This document shows, in pieces, positions 7,672-16,022 of a stretch of 33,870 nt of DNA. Each line of letters starts with the position of its first letter. Within the stretch, counting starts at the first letter, position 1. This stretch comes from an uncultured Alistipes sp. Its GTDB lineage: Bacteria > Bacteroidota > Bacteroidia > Bacteroidales > Rikenellaceae. A model generated the notes under the pieces. It made no database searches. It was not told where the DNA came from and worked only from the letters and a program-made list of their open reading frames with translations. Both the position numbers and the translations under genes were made by a program. The stretch lies in the NCBI GenBank assembly GCA_948442615.1, contig CAOJSG010000018.1:1-33870 (forward strand), in the 5' to 3' direction.

Positions 7672-9903
7672 ATGAAAAAACTCTTTACGCTATTCACGGG
7701 ACTGCTCCTCGCCGCATGCGTGCCGCTGCTCTGCGGATGCGACGACAGCGACCGGAAGGTGCACCGCGACGGCGACCTGTCGACCGAGGTCGTCATCCCC
7801 ACCTCGATGGACGTGTTCAAAGGCATGGAAATCACCGTCGAAGGCGAAGGTTTCGAACAGGGCGACCAGGTCGCTCTGCGGGCCGAAACCGACCTGCCGG
7901 CCCAAACGACGATACGCTCGGCCACCGAACTGAGCTTCCGGATTCCGGACGAAGTGGTCGACCAGACCGTCTACAAGATCGTCCTCCGGCGCAAGGACGA
8001 CTACCAGGTGCTGGGCGCCAGCCGTCTCACGGTGAAGCTGGCGATCCGCGTGGCGCTGGAAGAGACGATCCGCGGCTTCTGGGGCGGCAGCGCCTCGATC
8101 GCCGGCGAGGGCTTCGCCGCGACCGACAAGCTGCTGCTCAAGCGCGAGGGCGAAGCCGGCCCCGAGGTCTCGATCGTCGCCGTCGACGCGACATCGCTCC
8201 GGTTCGGCATTCCCGCCGGATTCCCCGAAGGCACCTACGAATTCACGCTCCGGCGCGGCGATGAACAGCAGGTGCTCGGCACCGCCGCCCTCGTGCTCGA
8301 CTACGGCGGCACGGTGCCCGACCGCGAAGGCGCCTCCGTCAAGGGCATCGTCCACTGCCGCGGCATCGGCGTGGCCGACGTGGCGGTATCCGACGGCGAC
8401 CGGATCGTCAAGACCGACGCCGACGGCTTCTACCACCTCGCCTCCGACAAGCGCAACGGCCTGGTCTTCGTCATCCAGCCCTCGGGCTACGAGGTGCCCG
8501 TCACGGAGGCCAGTCCCGAGTTCTGGCACCCGCTGACAGCAGATGCGAGCACGGTCGAAACCCGCAACTTCAAGCTCGAGCAGAGCGACGACGAGAGCTA
8601 CAGCCTGCTCGTGGCCACGGACATCCACCTGGCCAATCGCAATACCCCGAAAGACTACAAGCAGTTCGCCGACGGCTTCGCCAAGGAGGTCACGACGGCC
8701 TACAACGGCTCCGCCCGCAAGGTGCACTGCCTCAACCTCGGAGACTTCGCCTGGGACGGCTACTGGTACTCCAACAAATGGGCGCTGCCCGAAAGCAAGG
8801 AGGCCGTCGCGGACTTCGGATTCCACTTCTGGTCGGTGATGGGCAACCACGACAACGACCCCTACGTGGACACCGACTTCGGCGCCGAGATTCCCTACCG
8901 CACGGTCATGGGACCGGTCTACTACGCCATGAACATCGGGCAGGTGCACTACCTGATGCTCGACAACACGGTCTATGTCAACACCGGCGGCACGACCGGA
9001 ACGGTCGGCGAACGCAACTACCGCCGCCAGTTCACCGACGAGCAGATCGCCTGGGTCAAGGAGGATCTCAAGCTGGTCGACCCCTCGACGCCGATCGTTG
9101 TCGGCTTCCACTGCCCGCTCTACAGCAACACCTGGAACTCGCTCACCGGGAAGCTCACCGTGCTGTCCGCGCTCGACGGCGGCACCGCCTCGATCTCCAA
9201 GCTGCTCGACTGCTTCGCCGGCCGCGCGGCCGTGCACGTGGTCTCGGGGCACAGCCACGTGAACCGCAACAACCAGTCGCCGACCCACCCCAACGTCTAC
9301 GAGCATAACGTGGCGGCCGTGTGCGGCACCTGGTGGTGGACGCAGCAGTACGCCAAGAACAACATCTGCACCGACGGCACGCCCGCCGGATACAAGGTCT
9401 TCGACATCGACGGCAAGTCGATCGAGTGGCGCTACAAGGCCGTGGGCCTCGACGCGGACCGCCAGTTCACGACCTACGACATGAACGAGGTCAAGAAGTA
9501 CTGGGCCACCGACGCCACGGCGCAGGCCGCATTCGCCGCGGGCAACGACCTGCGGGGCCGCGAAAACGACTACAACGGCGTGGGCGAGAACGAGGTCTAC
9601 ATCAACGTCTGGAGCTGGGAGCCCGACCGATGGACGCTCACCGTGAGCGAAAACGGCCGCAACCTGCCCGTCGAACAGGTGTGGAAGCGCGACCCGCTGC
9701 ACACGATCTCGTACGACATTCCGCGCGGCGCGGCGAACAAGGGCGACCTGACCTTCCCCTCGGGCATGGTCACCCACATGTTCGGCGTCACGGCTTCGTC
9801 GGCCACGTCGACGCTCGAAATCCGTGCGACCGACCGTTTCGGCAACACCTACACCCAGACGATGACCCGTCCCAAAGCCTTCACGGCCGATCCGAGCAAA
9901 TAA
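7672..9903 (+). CDS. Lipoprotein metallophosphoesterase with N-terminal IPT/TIG-like domains
   Basis: 743 residues. The start is the ATG at 7672, because MKKLFTLFTGLLLAAC begins a lipoprotein signal there and the in-frame upstream extension has no signal character. Two possible lipid-attachment cysteines exist, Cys16 (LLAAC) and Cys23 (LLCGC). Cys23 is followed by DDSD, an acidic run like Bacteroidota surface-export signals. Residues ~30-200 look like two IPT/TIG-type Ig-like repeats (each with GEGF and a closing LRR segment), ~205-300 a MetallophosN-like domain, ~310-555 the calcineurin fold, and ~580-743 a C-terminal beta domain ending in ATDRFGNTYTQ. The catalytic set is canonical: D317-I-H319, GD 357-358, GNHD 391-394, His480, GHSH 526-529. 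It is a paralogue of the preceding phosphoesterase, with added binding domains and surface placement. Confidence 0.85.
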   Translation: MKKLFTLFTGLLLAACVPLLCGCDDSDRKVHRDGDLSTEVVIPTSMDVFKGMEITVEGEGFEQGDQVALRAETDLPAQTTIRSATELSFRIPDEVVDQTVYKIVLRRKDDYQVLGASRLTVKLAIRVALEETIRGFWGGSASIAGEGFAATDKLLLKREGEAGPEVSIVAVDATSLRFGIPAGFPEGTYEFTLRRGDEQQVLGTAALVLDYGGTVPDREGASVKGIVHCRGIGVADVAVSDGDRIVKTDADGFYHLASDKRNGLVFVIQPSGYEVPVTEASPEFWHPLTADASTVETRNFKLEQSDDESYSLLVATDIHLANRNTPKDYKQFADGFAKEVTTAYNGSARKVHCLNLGDFAWDGYWYSNKWALPESKEAVADFGFHFWSVMGNHDNDPYVDTDFGAEIPYRTVMGPVYYAMNIGQVHYLMLDNTVYVNTGGTTGTVGERNYRRQFTDEQIAWVKEDLKLVDPSTPIVVGFHCPLYSNTWNSLTGKLTVLSALDGGTASISKLLDCFAGRAAVHVVSGHSHVNRNNQSPTHPNVYEHNVAAVCGTWWWTQQYAKNNICTDGTPAGYKVFDIDGKSIEWRYKAVGLDADRQFTTYDMNEVKKYWATDATAQAAFAAGNDLRGRENDYNGVGENEVYINVWSWEPDRWTLTVSENGRNLPVEQVWKRDPLHTISYDIPRGAANKGDLTFPSGMVTHMFGVTASSATSTLEIRATDRFGNTYTQTMTRPKAFTADPSK

Positions 9904-9927
9904 CCCCTAAAAAATCGATAGGACATT

Positions 9928-12582
9928 ATGAAACAGCAGATTCACAAATGGCTTCGGCCTATGCTCTGCTTCGCATTGCTGGCCGCCGCCGCGTGCAGCG
10001 ACGACGATACCGATGCCGCGGCCTCGCGCCCCGTACCGCCGGTGCTGCAGACCGACATCCCCGCCGAAGGGTACCATTTCGTCTATTTCAAGCAGGAACC
10101 GCGCACCTTCACCATGACGGTCGATGCGCCGTGGGAGATCACCAAAACCGCAGGCTGGTTCGTCGTGACCCCCAAGACGGGCAAGGCCGGCGAGAACATC
10201 CGCATCACGATCGAAGGCGATCTGAATACGGCCGAGGCACGCACGGGCGAGTTCACCATCCGTGCCAACAGCGGCAACTTCCGCTATCCGTGCATCGCGG
10301 AGCAGACCGTGCACCTCACGCAGGACGCATTCCGCAGCGCGGGCATCTCGATCTCGGGACTGGAGTCCTACCGCGACCGCATCGTCGACTTCCCGGCCGA
10401 CAAGCCGCAGCCGGTGACCTTCTCGGTCACGGCCTCCTACGACTGGAGCATCGAGGTGAGCGACGCCTCGTGGGTCGCCGTCACGCCGCTGAAGGGCGGT
10501 GCGGGCTACCCCGTGCAGGTGACCGTCGCACCGACGGCCAACACCACGCGCGAGGCCCGCAGCTCGGAGCTCACGATCGTCTGCTTCGACCCCGAAAACC
10601 CGGAGAACCGCAGCGAGGAACTCGTCACGCTGCGCCAGAGCCGCATGGCCGACACGCATGCCGCGGGCTACGTCTTCTTCGAGGACGACTTCGACTGGAT
10701 CACCCCGCTGTGGGACGCCTCGAAATACAACCAGCTCTACGGCTGGCCGACGGTCGACGACTCCGACTTCCACTTCTTCACGGCCGGTGCCAACACGGCC
10801 GTAGGCGCCAAGGCCGCCGAGCTGGGCTACACCTTCAACGGATCGGTCTACGGCCGCTACCTGGGCTTCGTGAAGCTGGGCAAGACCAACGAGAACGGCA
10901 TCCTGACCACCCGCGCGCTGAGCGGCATCGACCGGGAGCGCAACGCTACGCTGCTCGTCGAGTTCGACGGCGCCTACTACATGACAGCGGCCGGCACGGT
11001 CGACAACGGCACGGCGATGAAGGTGACGGTGGTGGGCGACGGCACGATCGACGATCCCGAAGCCACCGACGAGGGGCGCTCGCTCGCGATCCCGATGCTC
11101 CACGCCTTCGCATGGGACCGCTATGCCTTCGTCGTGAAGGACGCCACCTCTGCCACGCAGATCCAGTTCTGCGACGGCGTGGCCGCTTCGAACATCAAGA
11201 CCCGTCTGTTCCTCGACAACGTGAAGATCACGCGCGCCGATGACGAGACGGCCGAGGCTCCCGGTCCCGAAGCGGTCGTACTGCCCCTCGCGGCGGCCGT
11301 CGACCCGACGGCCCCGGCCGAAATCGACTTCGACGAACAGACGCTCGCCTACACCGTCCGCGTCAACCGGGCCTGGGAGATCGCGTCCGACGCCGAATGG
11401 CTCACGATCGACGCGCTGACCAGCGGCATCAAGAGTCCCGGAGCCCAGGGCGCCAAGATCGGTGCGGACAAGCTGTCGGCCACGGCTCCCGCCACGGAGC
11501 TGCTCTACAACGTCCGGCTCAAGGCCGCCCGCAACGACGGCGAAGCCCGCACGGGCCGCATCTCGCTGAAGGCCGACGGCAAGACGATCGGCAGCATCGA
11601 GGTGAGACAGGCCGAGAACACCGCCGAGAACACGCTCACGGTGGAAGGCCTCGCGGACAATGCCGCCGAACTGGGCTACGACCGCACGGCAGCCGACGCC
11701 TCGGTGACCTTCACCGTGAACAGCACGACCGAATGGAGCGCCACCACCGACGATGCGTGGTACACGCTGACCCCCGCCTCGGGCCAGGCCGGCAAGACGG
11801 AGGTGACGCTCCGGGCCGCCGAGACCAACCGCGGCACGCGCCGCTTCGGCCGGTTCGCGATCGCCGCGAAGAACAATGCCGAGCTGAGCGCCTCGATCGC
11901 CGTCAGCCAGGCCCCGGCCGCCCAGGGTTCGGCTCCGTGGGACCTGTCGGCTCCGATCCAGTGGAAGTTCTCGGCCGCCGACATGCCCAAGTACATCCCC
12001 GAATTCGCCAACGACAAGCAGGACTACTACCCCGCGGACATGACCGGCAACACGCGCAACGCGCTGCCTTCGGAGACCGCCGACGGTCCGGGCTACATCG
12101 CCTACGCGCACAACTCGCTGGCAATCGACGTCAACAACAAGTGCGCGCGCATCATCGGCGCCACGGGCGAGCCCTACGTCACGGGAGCCTGGCCGGGCGA
12201 CTGGTGGATGTTCACCGTGCCGGTGAAATCGCTGGCCGCAGGCACCTCCGTCCGCTTCCAGGGTACCTCCAAGACCTCCGGCACGGGCATGAAATACTGG
12301 CTCATGGAGTACGAGGATGGCGGAGTCTGGAAACCCGTCGCCGAGACCAAGACCGCGACGGTCGACGGCGCCCAGATCGTCTATACCCAGGAACACATGA
12401 ACACGACGGCCCTGAAGGTCGACTTCACCGTCACCTTCAGCCAGGCCATCGCCGACGGCGCCATCCGCTTCCGCTACACCTGCGCCGCGAACGCGCAGGC
12501 GAGCGGCAAGGGTGCGCTCAAGGCGCCCAACGGCGGCACGCACCGCTGGCAGGAACCGCTGACGATCGAAATCGTGCAATAA
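9928..12582 (+). CDS. Large BACON-domain surface lipoprotein with internal jelly-roll-like domain
   Basis: 884 residues with a lipoprotein signal ending at Cys23 (AAAAC, then SDDDTD, an acidic surface-export-like run). Four BACON-type Ig-like repeats are recognisable by a Trp-x-Ile/Val strand, W-(x)n-TP-x-x-G and a closing V-x-Q strand: about 50-132, 158-237, 462-562 and 568-662. Between repeats 2 and 3, residues ~245-436 look like a carbohydrate-binding-module type jelly roll (FFEDDFDWITPLWD at the start, FLDNVKITRAD at the end). The last ~215 residues (670-884) match the C-terminus of the BACON lipoprotein encoded at 17701-19398. BACON domains are non-catalytic spacers or binding domains in Bacteroidota surface proteins, so the likely role is ligand capture for the adjacent SusC/SusD. 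It starts 24 bases after the phosphoesterase gene. No catalytic motif was seen. Confidence 0.8.
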   Translation: MKQQIHKWLRPMLCFALLAAAACSDDDTDAAASRPVPPVLQTDIPAEGYHFVYFKQEPRTFTMTVDAPWEITKTAGWFVVTPKTGKAGENIRITIEGDLNTAEARTGEFTIRANSGNFRYPCIAEQTVHLTQDAFRSAGISISGLESYRDRIVDFPADKPQPVTFSVTASYDWSIEVSDASWVAVTPLKGGAGYPVQVTVAPTANTTREARSSELTIVCFDPENPENRSEELVTLRQSRMADTHAAGYVFFEDDFDWITPLWDASKYNQLYGWPTVDDSDFHFFTAGANTAVGAKAAELGYTFNGSVYGRYLGFVKLGKTNENGILTTRALSGIDRERNATLLVEFDGAYYMTAAGTVDNGTAMKVTVVGDGTIDDPEATDEGRSLAIPMLHAFAWDRYAFVVKDATSATQIQFCDGVAASNIKTRLFLDNVKITRADDETAEAPGPEAVVLPLAAAVDPTAPAEIDFDEQTLAYTVRVNRAWEIASDAEWLTIDALTSGIKSPGAQGAKIGADKLSATAPATELLYNVRLKAARNDGEARTGRISLKADGKTIGSIEVRQAENTAENTLTVEGLADNAAELGYDRTAADASVTFTVNSTTEWSATTDDAWYTLTPASGQAGKTEVTLRAAETNRGTRRFGRFAIAAKNNAELSASIAVSQAPAAQGSAPWDLSAPIQWKFSAADMPKYIPEFANDKQDYYPADMTGNTRNALPSETADGPGYIAYAHNSLAIDVNNKCARIIGATGEPYVTGAWPGDWWMFTVPVKSLAAGTSVRFQGTSKTSGTGMKYWLMEYEDGGVWKPVAETKTATVDGAQIVYTQEHMNTTALKVDFTVTFSQAIADGAIRFRYTCAANAQASGKGALKAPNGGTHRWQEPLTIEIVQ

Positions 12583-12599
12583 GAGAGCCGGGGACCGAC

Positions 12600-12631
12600 G
12601 GCCGGGACCGTTCCGCAGAGCGGTTCCGGCC
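12600..12631 (+). terminator. Intercistronic hairpin immediately upstream of susC
   Basis: GGCCGGGACCG (12600-12610) pairs with CGGTTCCGGCC (12621-12631) with one G-T pair and a 10-base loop. It sits in the 85-base gap between the BACON lipoprotein and the SusC gene and has no T-run. An attenuator or an RNA-processing/stabilising stem that gives SusC/SusD a different transcript level is more likely than a full terminator, since I see no promoter between it and SusC. Confidence 0.45.
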
Positions 12632-12667
12632 CGCAGCCCGAACTGACCATAAAAACAGACAAGCATT

Positions 12668-15600
12668 ATGAATCCGAAATCCTATATACGGAGCCTATTC
12701 GCAACCGTAACCATGCTGACGATCGCCGCAGGAGCCTGGGCGCAGAGTCGCAACGTGACGGGTACCGTGTTCGACAACGACGGGAAGACCCCGTTGGTGG
12801 GCGCCACCGTCCTCGTCCAGAATACCGCCAACGGCGTCATTTCCAACGTCGACGGCTCCTACTCCATCAAGGTGGACAGCGACAACGCCGTGCTGGTATT
12901 CCAGTCGCTGGGCTACGACACGCAGCAGGTCGAAGTCGGCACCCGCACGCGGATCGACGTGACGCTCAAGGAGTCGTCGCAGAAGATCGACGAGGTGGTC
13001 GTGACGGCCCTCGGCCTCACGCGCGCCCAGAAATCGGTCGGCTACGCCGTGACGAAGGTCTCGTCGGAAGAGCTGACCAAATCGGTCCAGGCCAACTGGG
13101 TCAACAGCCTCAACGGCAAGGTGGCCGGCCTCTCGATGTCGTCGGCCGGCACGGGCCCGGGCGGCGGCACCACCCGCGTCACGCTGCGCGGCGACTCGTC
13201 GCTCAACTACGGCAAGAACGAGGCGCTGGTGGTGATCGACGGCATCCCGATGATGAGCAACAACCAGGTCGCATCGGGCTCGGGCGCCAACTACGCCAAC
13301 AGCAACGCCCCGGTCGACTTCGGCAACCCGATGTCCGACCTCAACCCCGAGGACATCGACAACGTCTCGGTGCTGAAGGGTCCCGCCGCCGCCGCGCTCT
13401 ACGGCTCGATGGCCCAGAACGGCGTGATCCTCATCACCACCAAGAAGGGCCGCGAGCAGAAGGGCATCGGCGTGACCTACAACGGCAGCGTCGTCTTCGA
13501 GCAGGCGGGCTTCTGGCCCGACTTCCAGGAGGAGTACGGACCGTCGGCCGTCACCACATCGCTCACCAACCGCGTGGCTTCGGCCTGGGGTCTCCCCGGC
13601 TCGATGACCCTCGACGGACAGCCCGTGCGCAAGCAGATGTCGCGCTACACCTACGGCGAACGCTTCGACGCCAGCCAGAAACGCTACCTCTACCTTTCGA
13701 AGAACTGGGAGACGGGCGAGTTCACCCCGCTGCCGTGGGTCTATGCCGACGACTGGTTCACCGGTCTGTTCGAGACGGGCGTGACGTGGAACAACACCGT
13801 CACCGTCGACGGCTCGACGGGCAAGGGCACCAGCGCACGCTTCATGTTCACCGACACGCGCAACGACTGGATCATGCCCAACACCGGCTACAACCAGCAG
13901 ACCTTCGCCCTGTCGCTCAACCAGAAGATCAGCAAGTTCATCCAGCTCTCGGGCAAGGTCACCTACATCCGCAAGGACAGCGACAACATGCCCATGTCGG
14001 GCTACAGCCAGGGATCGCCCATGTACGGCCTGATCTGGGGCTACAACGTCAACCCCATGCGGGCCTACCGCGACGAGTACATGCAGGGCCGCTACACGCT
14101 GGCCAACTACCTGGCCGGCGCGTCGGAAGACCCCTATAACGTCACCTCGGGCCTGGTCTACAACGACCTCGAGGGCCACAACCCCTACCGCACGCTCTAC
14201 GAAGAGCTGAACAAGCTCGACCGCGACCGCGTCTACGGCAACATCAACGTCAACGTCGACATCCTCCCCGGCCTGTCGCTCAACCTGCGCGGCGGTCTGG
14301 ACGCCAACATCGAGTGGCGCTCGCAGCAGAAGCCCTTCATGTCGCTCGACAACCGCTACGGCATGTACCGCGAGAAGACGATCCGCCGCTACGACTACAC
14401 CTCGGACTTCCTGCTCCGCTATACGCGCACCTTCGGCGAACGCTTCTCGCTGACGGCGGCGTTCGGCGGCAGCTCGACCCGCAACAAGTACTATTCGACC
14501 ACCATCACGGCCAGCCAGCTGCTGACCGAAGGCCCGCGCATGTACTCGTTCGCCAATGCGGCCGTGGCGCTCGACACCTCGCCCTACCGCAGCAACAAGG
14601 CGCTGCACAGCCTCTACGGCTTCCTGAACTTGGGATGGGACGACACCTACTTCCTCGACTTCACGGCCCGCAACGACTGGTCGTCGACGCTCCACCCCTC
14701 GGTGTGGTCGTACTTCTATCCGTCGGTCAGCGCCAGCGTCCTGCTCGACAAGGCGTTCAAGATCGACCACCGCAACGTCAACATGCTCAAGCTGCGCGCC
14801 TCGTGGGCCAGCGTGGGCAACGACACCGACCCCTTCTCGCTCTATCCGGACTACTCGACCACCGACTATCCGGGCGGCTACACCCTGCCGACGACCTATC
14901 CCAACGCCTTCATCAAGCCCGAGCGCACCGACAGCTGGGAGGTGGGTCTGGAGACCAAGTTCTTCCAGAACCGTCTGAGCGTCGACCTGGCCCTCTACAA
15001 GACCACGACCCGCGACCAGATCATCAGCGCCTCGCAGAGCGCCGAGATCGGCGCCACGTCGATGAAGATCAACGCCGGCAAGATCGAAAACAAGGGTATC
15101 GAAGTCTCGTTCCGCGCCGTGCCGGTCAAGACCCGCGACTTCCAGTGGGAGGTGACGGGCAACTGGTCGCTCAACAAGAACAAGCTCTGCTCGCTGCAGG
15201 AGGGCTGGGACCCGCAGACGCCGCTCCAGACCTCGACCTCGACCACCATCGGCAGCCGCGTCTACATCTACTCCTACGTGGGGCAGTCGATGCACCAGCT
15301 CTACGGCAAGGACTGGGTGCGCGCGCCGAAGGGGGCGACCTACGTCGATGAGAACGGTCAGACGGTCAGCTGCGAAGGGATGCCCATCATCAACGAGAAG
15401 ACGGGTTACCCCTCGTTCACGAAGCCCGACCAGCATCTGGGTCAGGTGTTGCCCGACTGGAAGGCGGGATTCGGCACCACGCTGCGCTACAAGGGGCTGT
15501 CGATGTCGGCCACCTTCACGGCCCAGGTGGGCGGCAACGCCTACTCGGTGACCAACTTCGCGCTGTCGTACCAGGGCAAGCTGAAGAACTCGCTGCCGGG

Positions 15601-16009
15601 CCGCGAAGACGGTCTGGTCGTGCCGGGCGTGAACGCCACGACGGCCGAAGACGGCACGGTGACCTACAAGAAGAACAACACCATCACCGAGAACGTCTAC
15701 ACCTACTACCAGACCTACAAGTGGAACCGCGACAACGGCCGGGCCAACACGTTCAGCACCGACTTCCTCAAGCTCAAGGAGCTGCGCGTGGACTACCAGC
15801 TGCCCAAGACCTGGGTCAACAAGACCCGCATCCTCCAGGGCGCCTCGATCGGCTTCTTCGCCACCAACGTCTTCTGCATCACCGACTGGCCGCAGTTCGA
15901 CCCCGAGGCGGCGGGTCTGGTCAACGGCACCAACATCTACCCCGGCATCGAAACCGTCACCTTCCCGATGACGCGCACCTACGGCGTCAACATCAAACTC
16001 CAATTCTAA
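12668..16009 (+). CDS. SusC-like TonB-dependent outer-membrane transporter
   Basis: 1113 residues. The signal peptide ends AGAWA-QS (~residue 25). A carboxypeptidase-D-like Ig domain covers ~28-105 (VTGTVFDNDGKTPLVGATV...DGSYSI), followed by the SusC linker KIDEVVVTALG, a plug domain over ~120-260 (ALVVIDGIPM, LKGPAAAALYGSMAQNGVILITTKKG) and a 22-strand-type beta barrel to the C-terminus, which ends in aromatic Phe (GVNIKLQF) as outer-membrane barrels do. With its SusD partner it forms the lidded pump that imports bulky ligands using TonB energy. SusD follows after 13 bases. SusC proteins import glycans, peptides and other ligands, so the substrate has to be taken from context; here the neighbours are phosphoesterases and a G3P transporter, with no glycosidase. 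Confidence 0.95.
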   Translation: MNPKSYIRSLFATVTMLTIAAGAWAQSRNVTGTVFDNDGKTPLVGATVLVQNTANGVISNVDGSYSIKVDSDNAVLVFQSLGYDTQQVEVGTRTRIDVTLKESSQKIDEVVVTALGLTRAQKSVGYAVTKVSSEELTKSVQANWVNSLNGKVAGLSMSSAGTGPGGGTTRVTLRGDSSLNYGKNEALVVIDGIPMMSNNQVASGSGANYANSNAPVDFGNPMSDLNPEDIDNVSVLKGPAAAALYGSMAQNGVILITTKKGREQKGIGVTYNGSVVFEQAGFWPDFQEEYGPSAVTTSLTNRVASAWGLPGSMTLDGQPVRKQMSRYTYGERFDASQKRYLYLSKNWETGEFTPLPWVYADDWFTGLFETGVTWNNTVTVDGSTGKGTSARFMFTDTRNDWIMPNTGYNQQTFALSLNQKISKFIQLSGKVTYIRKDSDNMPMSGYSQGSPMYGLIWGYNVNPMRAYRDEYMQGRYTLANYLAGASEDPYNVTSGLVYNDLEGHNPYRTLYEELNKLDRDRVYGNINVNVDILPGLSLNLRGGLDANIEWRSQQKPFMSLDNRYGMYREKTIRRYDYTSDFLLRYTRTFGERFSLTAAFGGSSTRNKYYSTTITASQLLTEGPRMYSFANAAVALDTSPYRSNKALHSLYGFLNLGWDDTYFLDFTARNDWSSTLHPSVWSYFYPSVSASVLLDKAFKIDHRNVNMLKLRASWASVGNDTDPFSLYPDYSTTDYPGGYTLPTTYPNAFIKPERTDSWEVGLETKFFQNRLSVDLALYKTTTRDQIISASQSAEIGATSMKINAGKIENKGIEVSFRAVPVKTRDFQWEVTGNWSLNKNKLCSLQEGWDPQTPLQTSTSTTIGSRVYIYSYVGQSMHQLYGKDWVRAPKGATYVDENGQTVSCEGMPIINEKTGYPSFTKPDQHLGQVLPDWKAGFGTTLRYKGLSMSATFTAQVGGNAYSVTNFALSYQGKLKNSLPGREDGLVVPGVNATTAEDGTVTYKKNNTITENVYTYYQTYKWNRDNGRANTFSTDFLKLKELRVDYQLPKTWVNKTRILQGASIGFFATNVFCITDWPQFDPEAAGLVNGTNIYPGIETVTFPMTRTYGVNIKLQF

Positions 16010-16022
16010 AAACGCGCACGCC

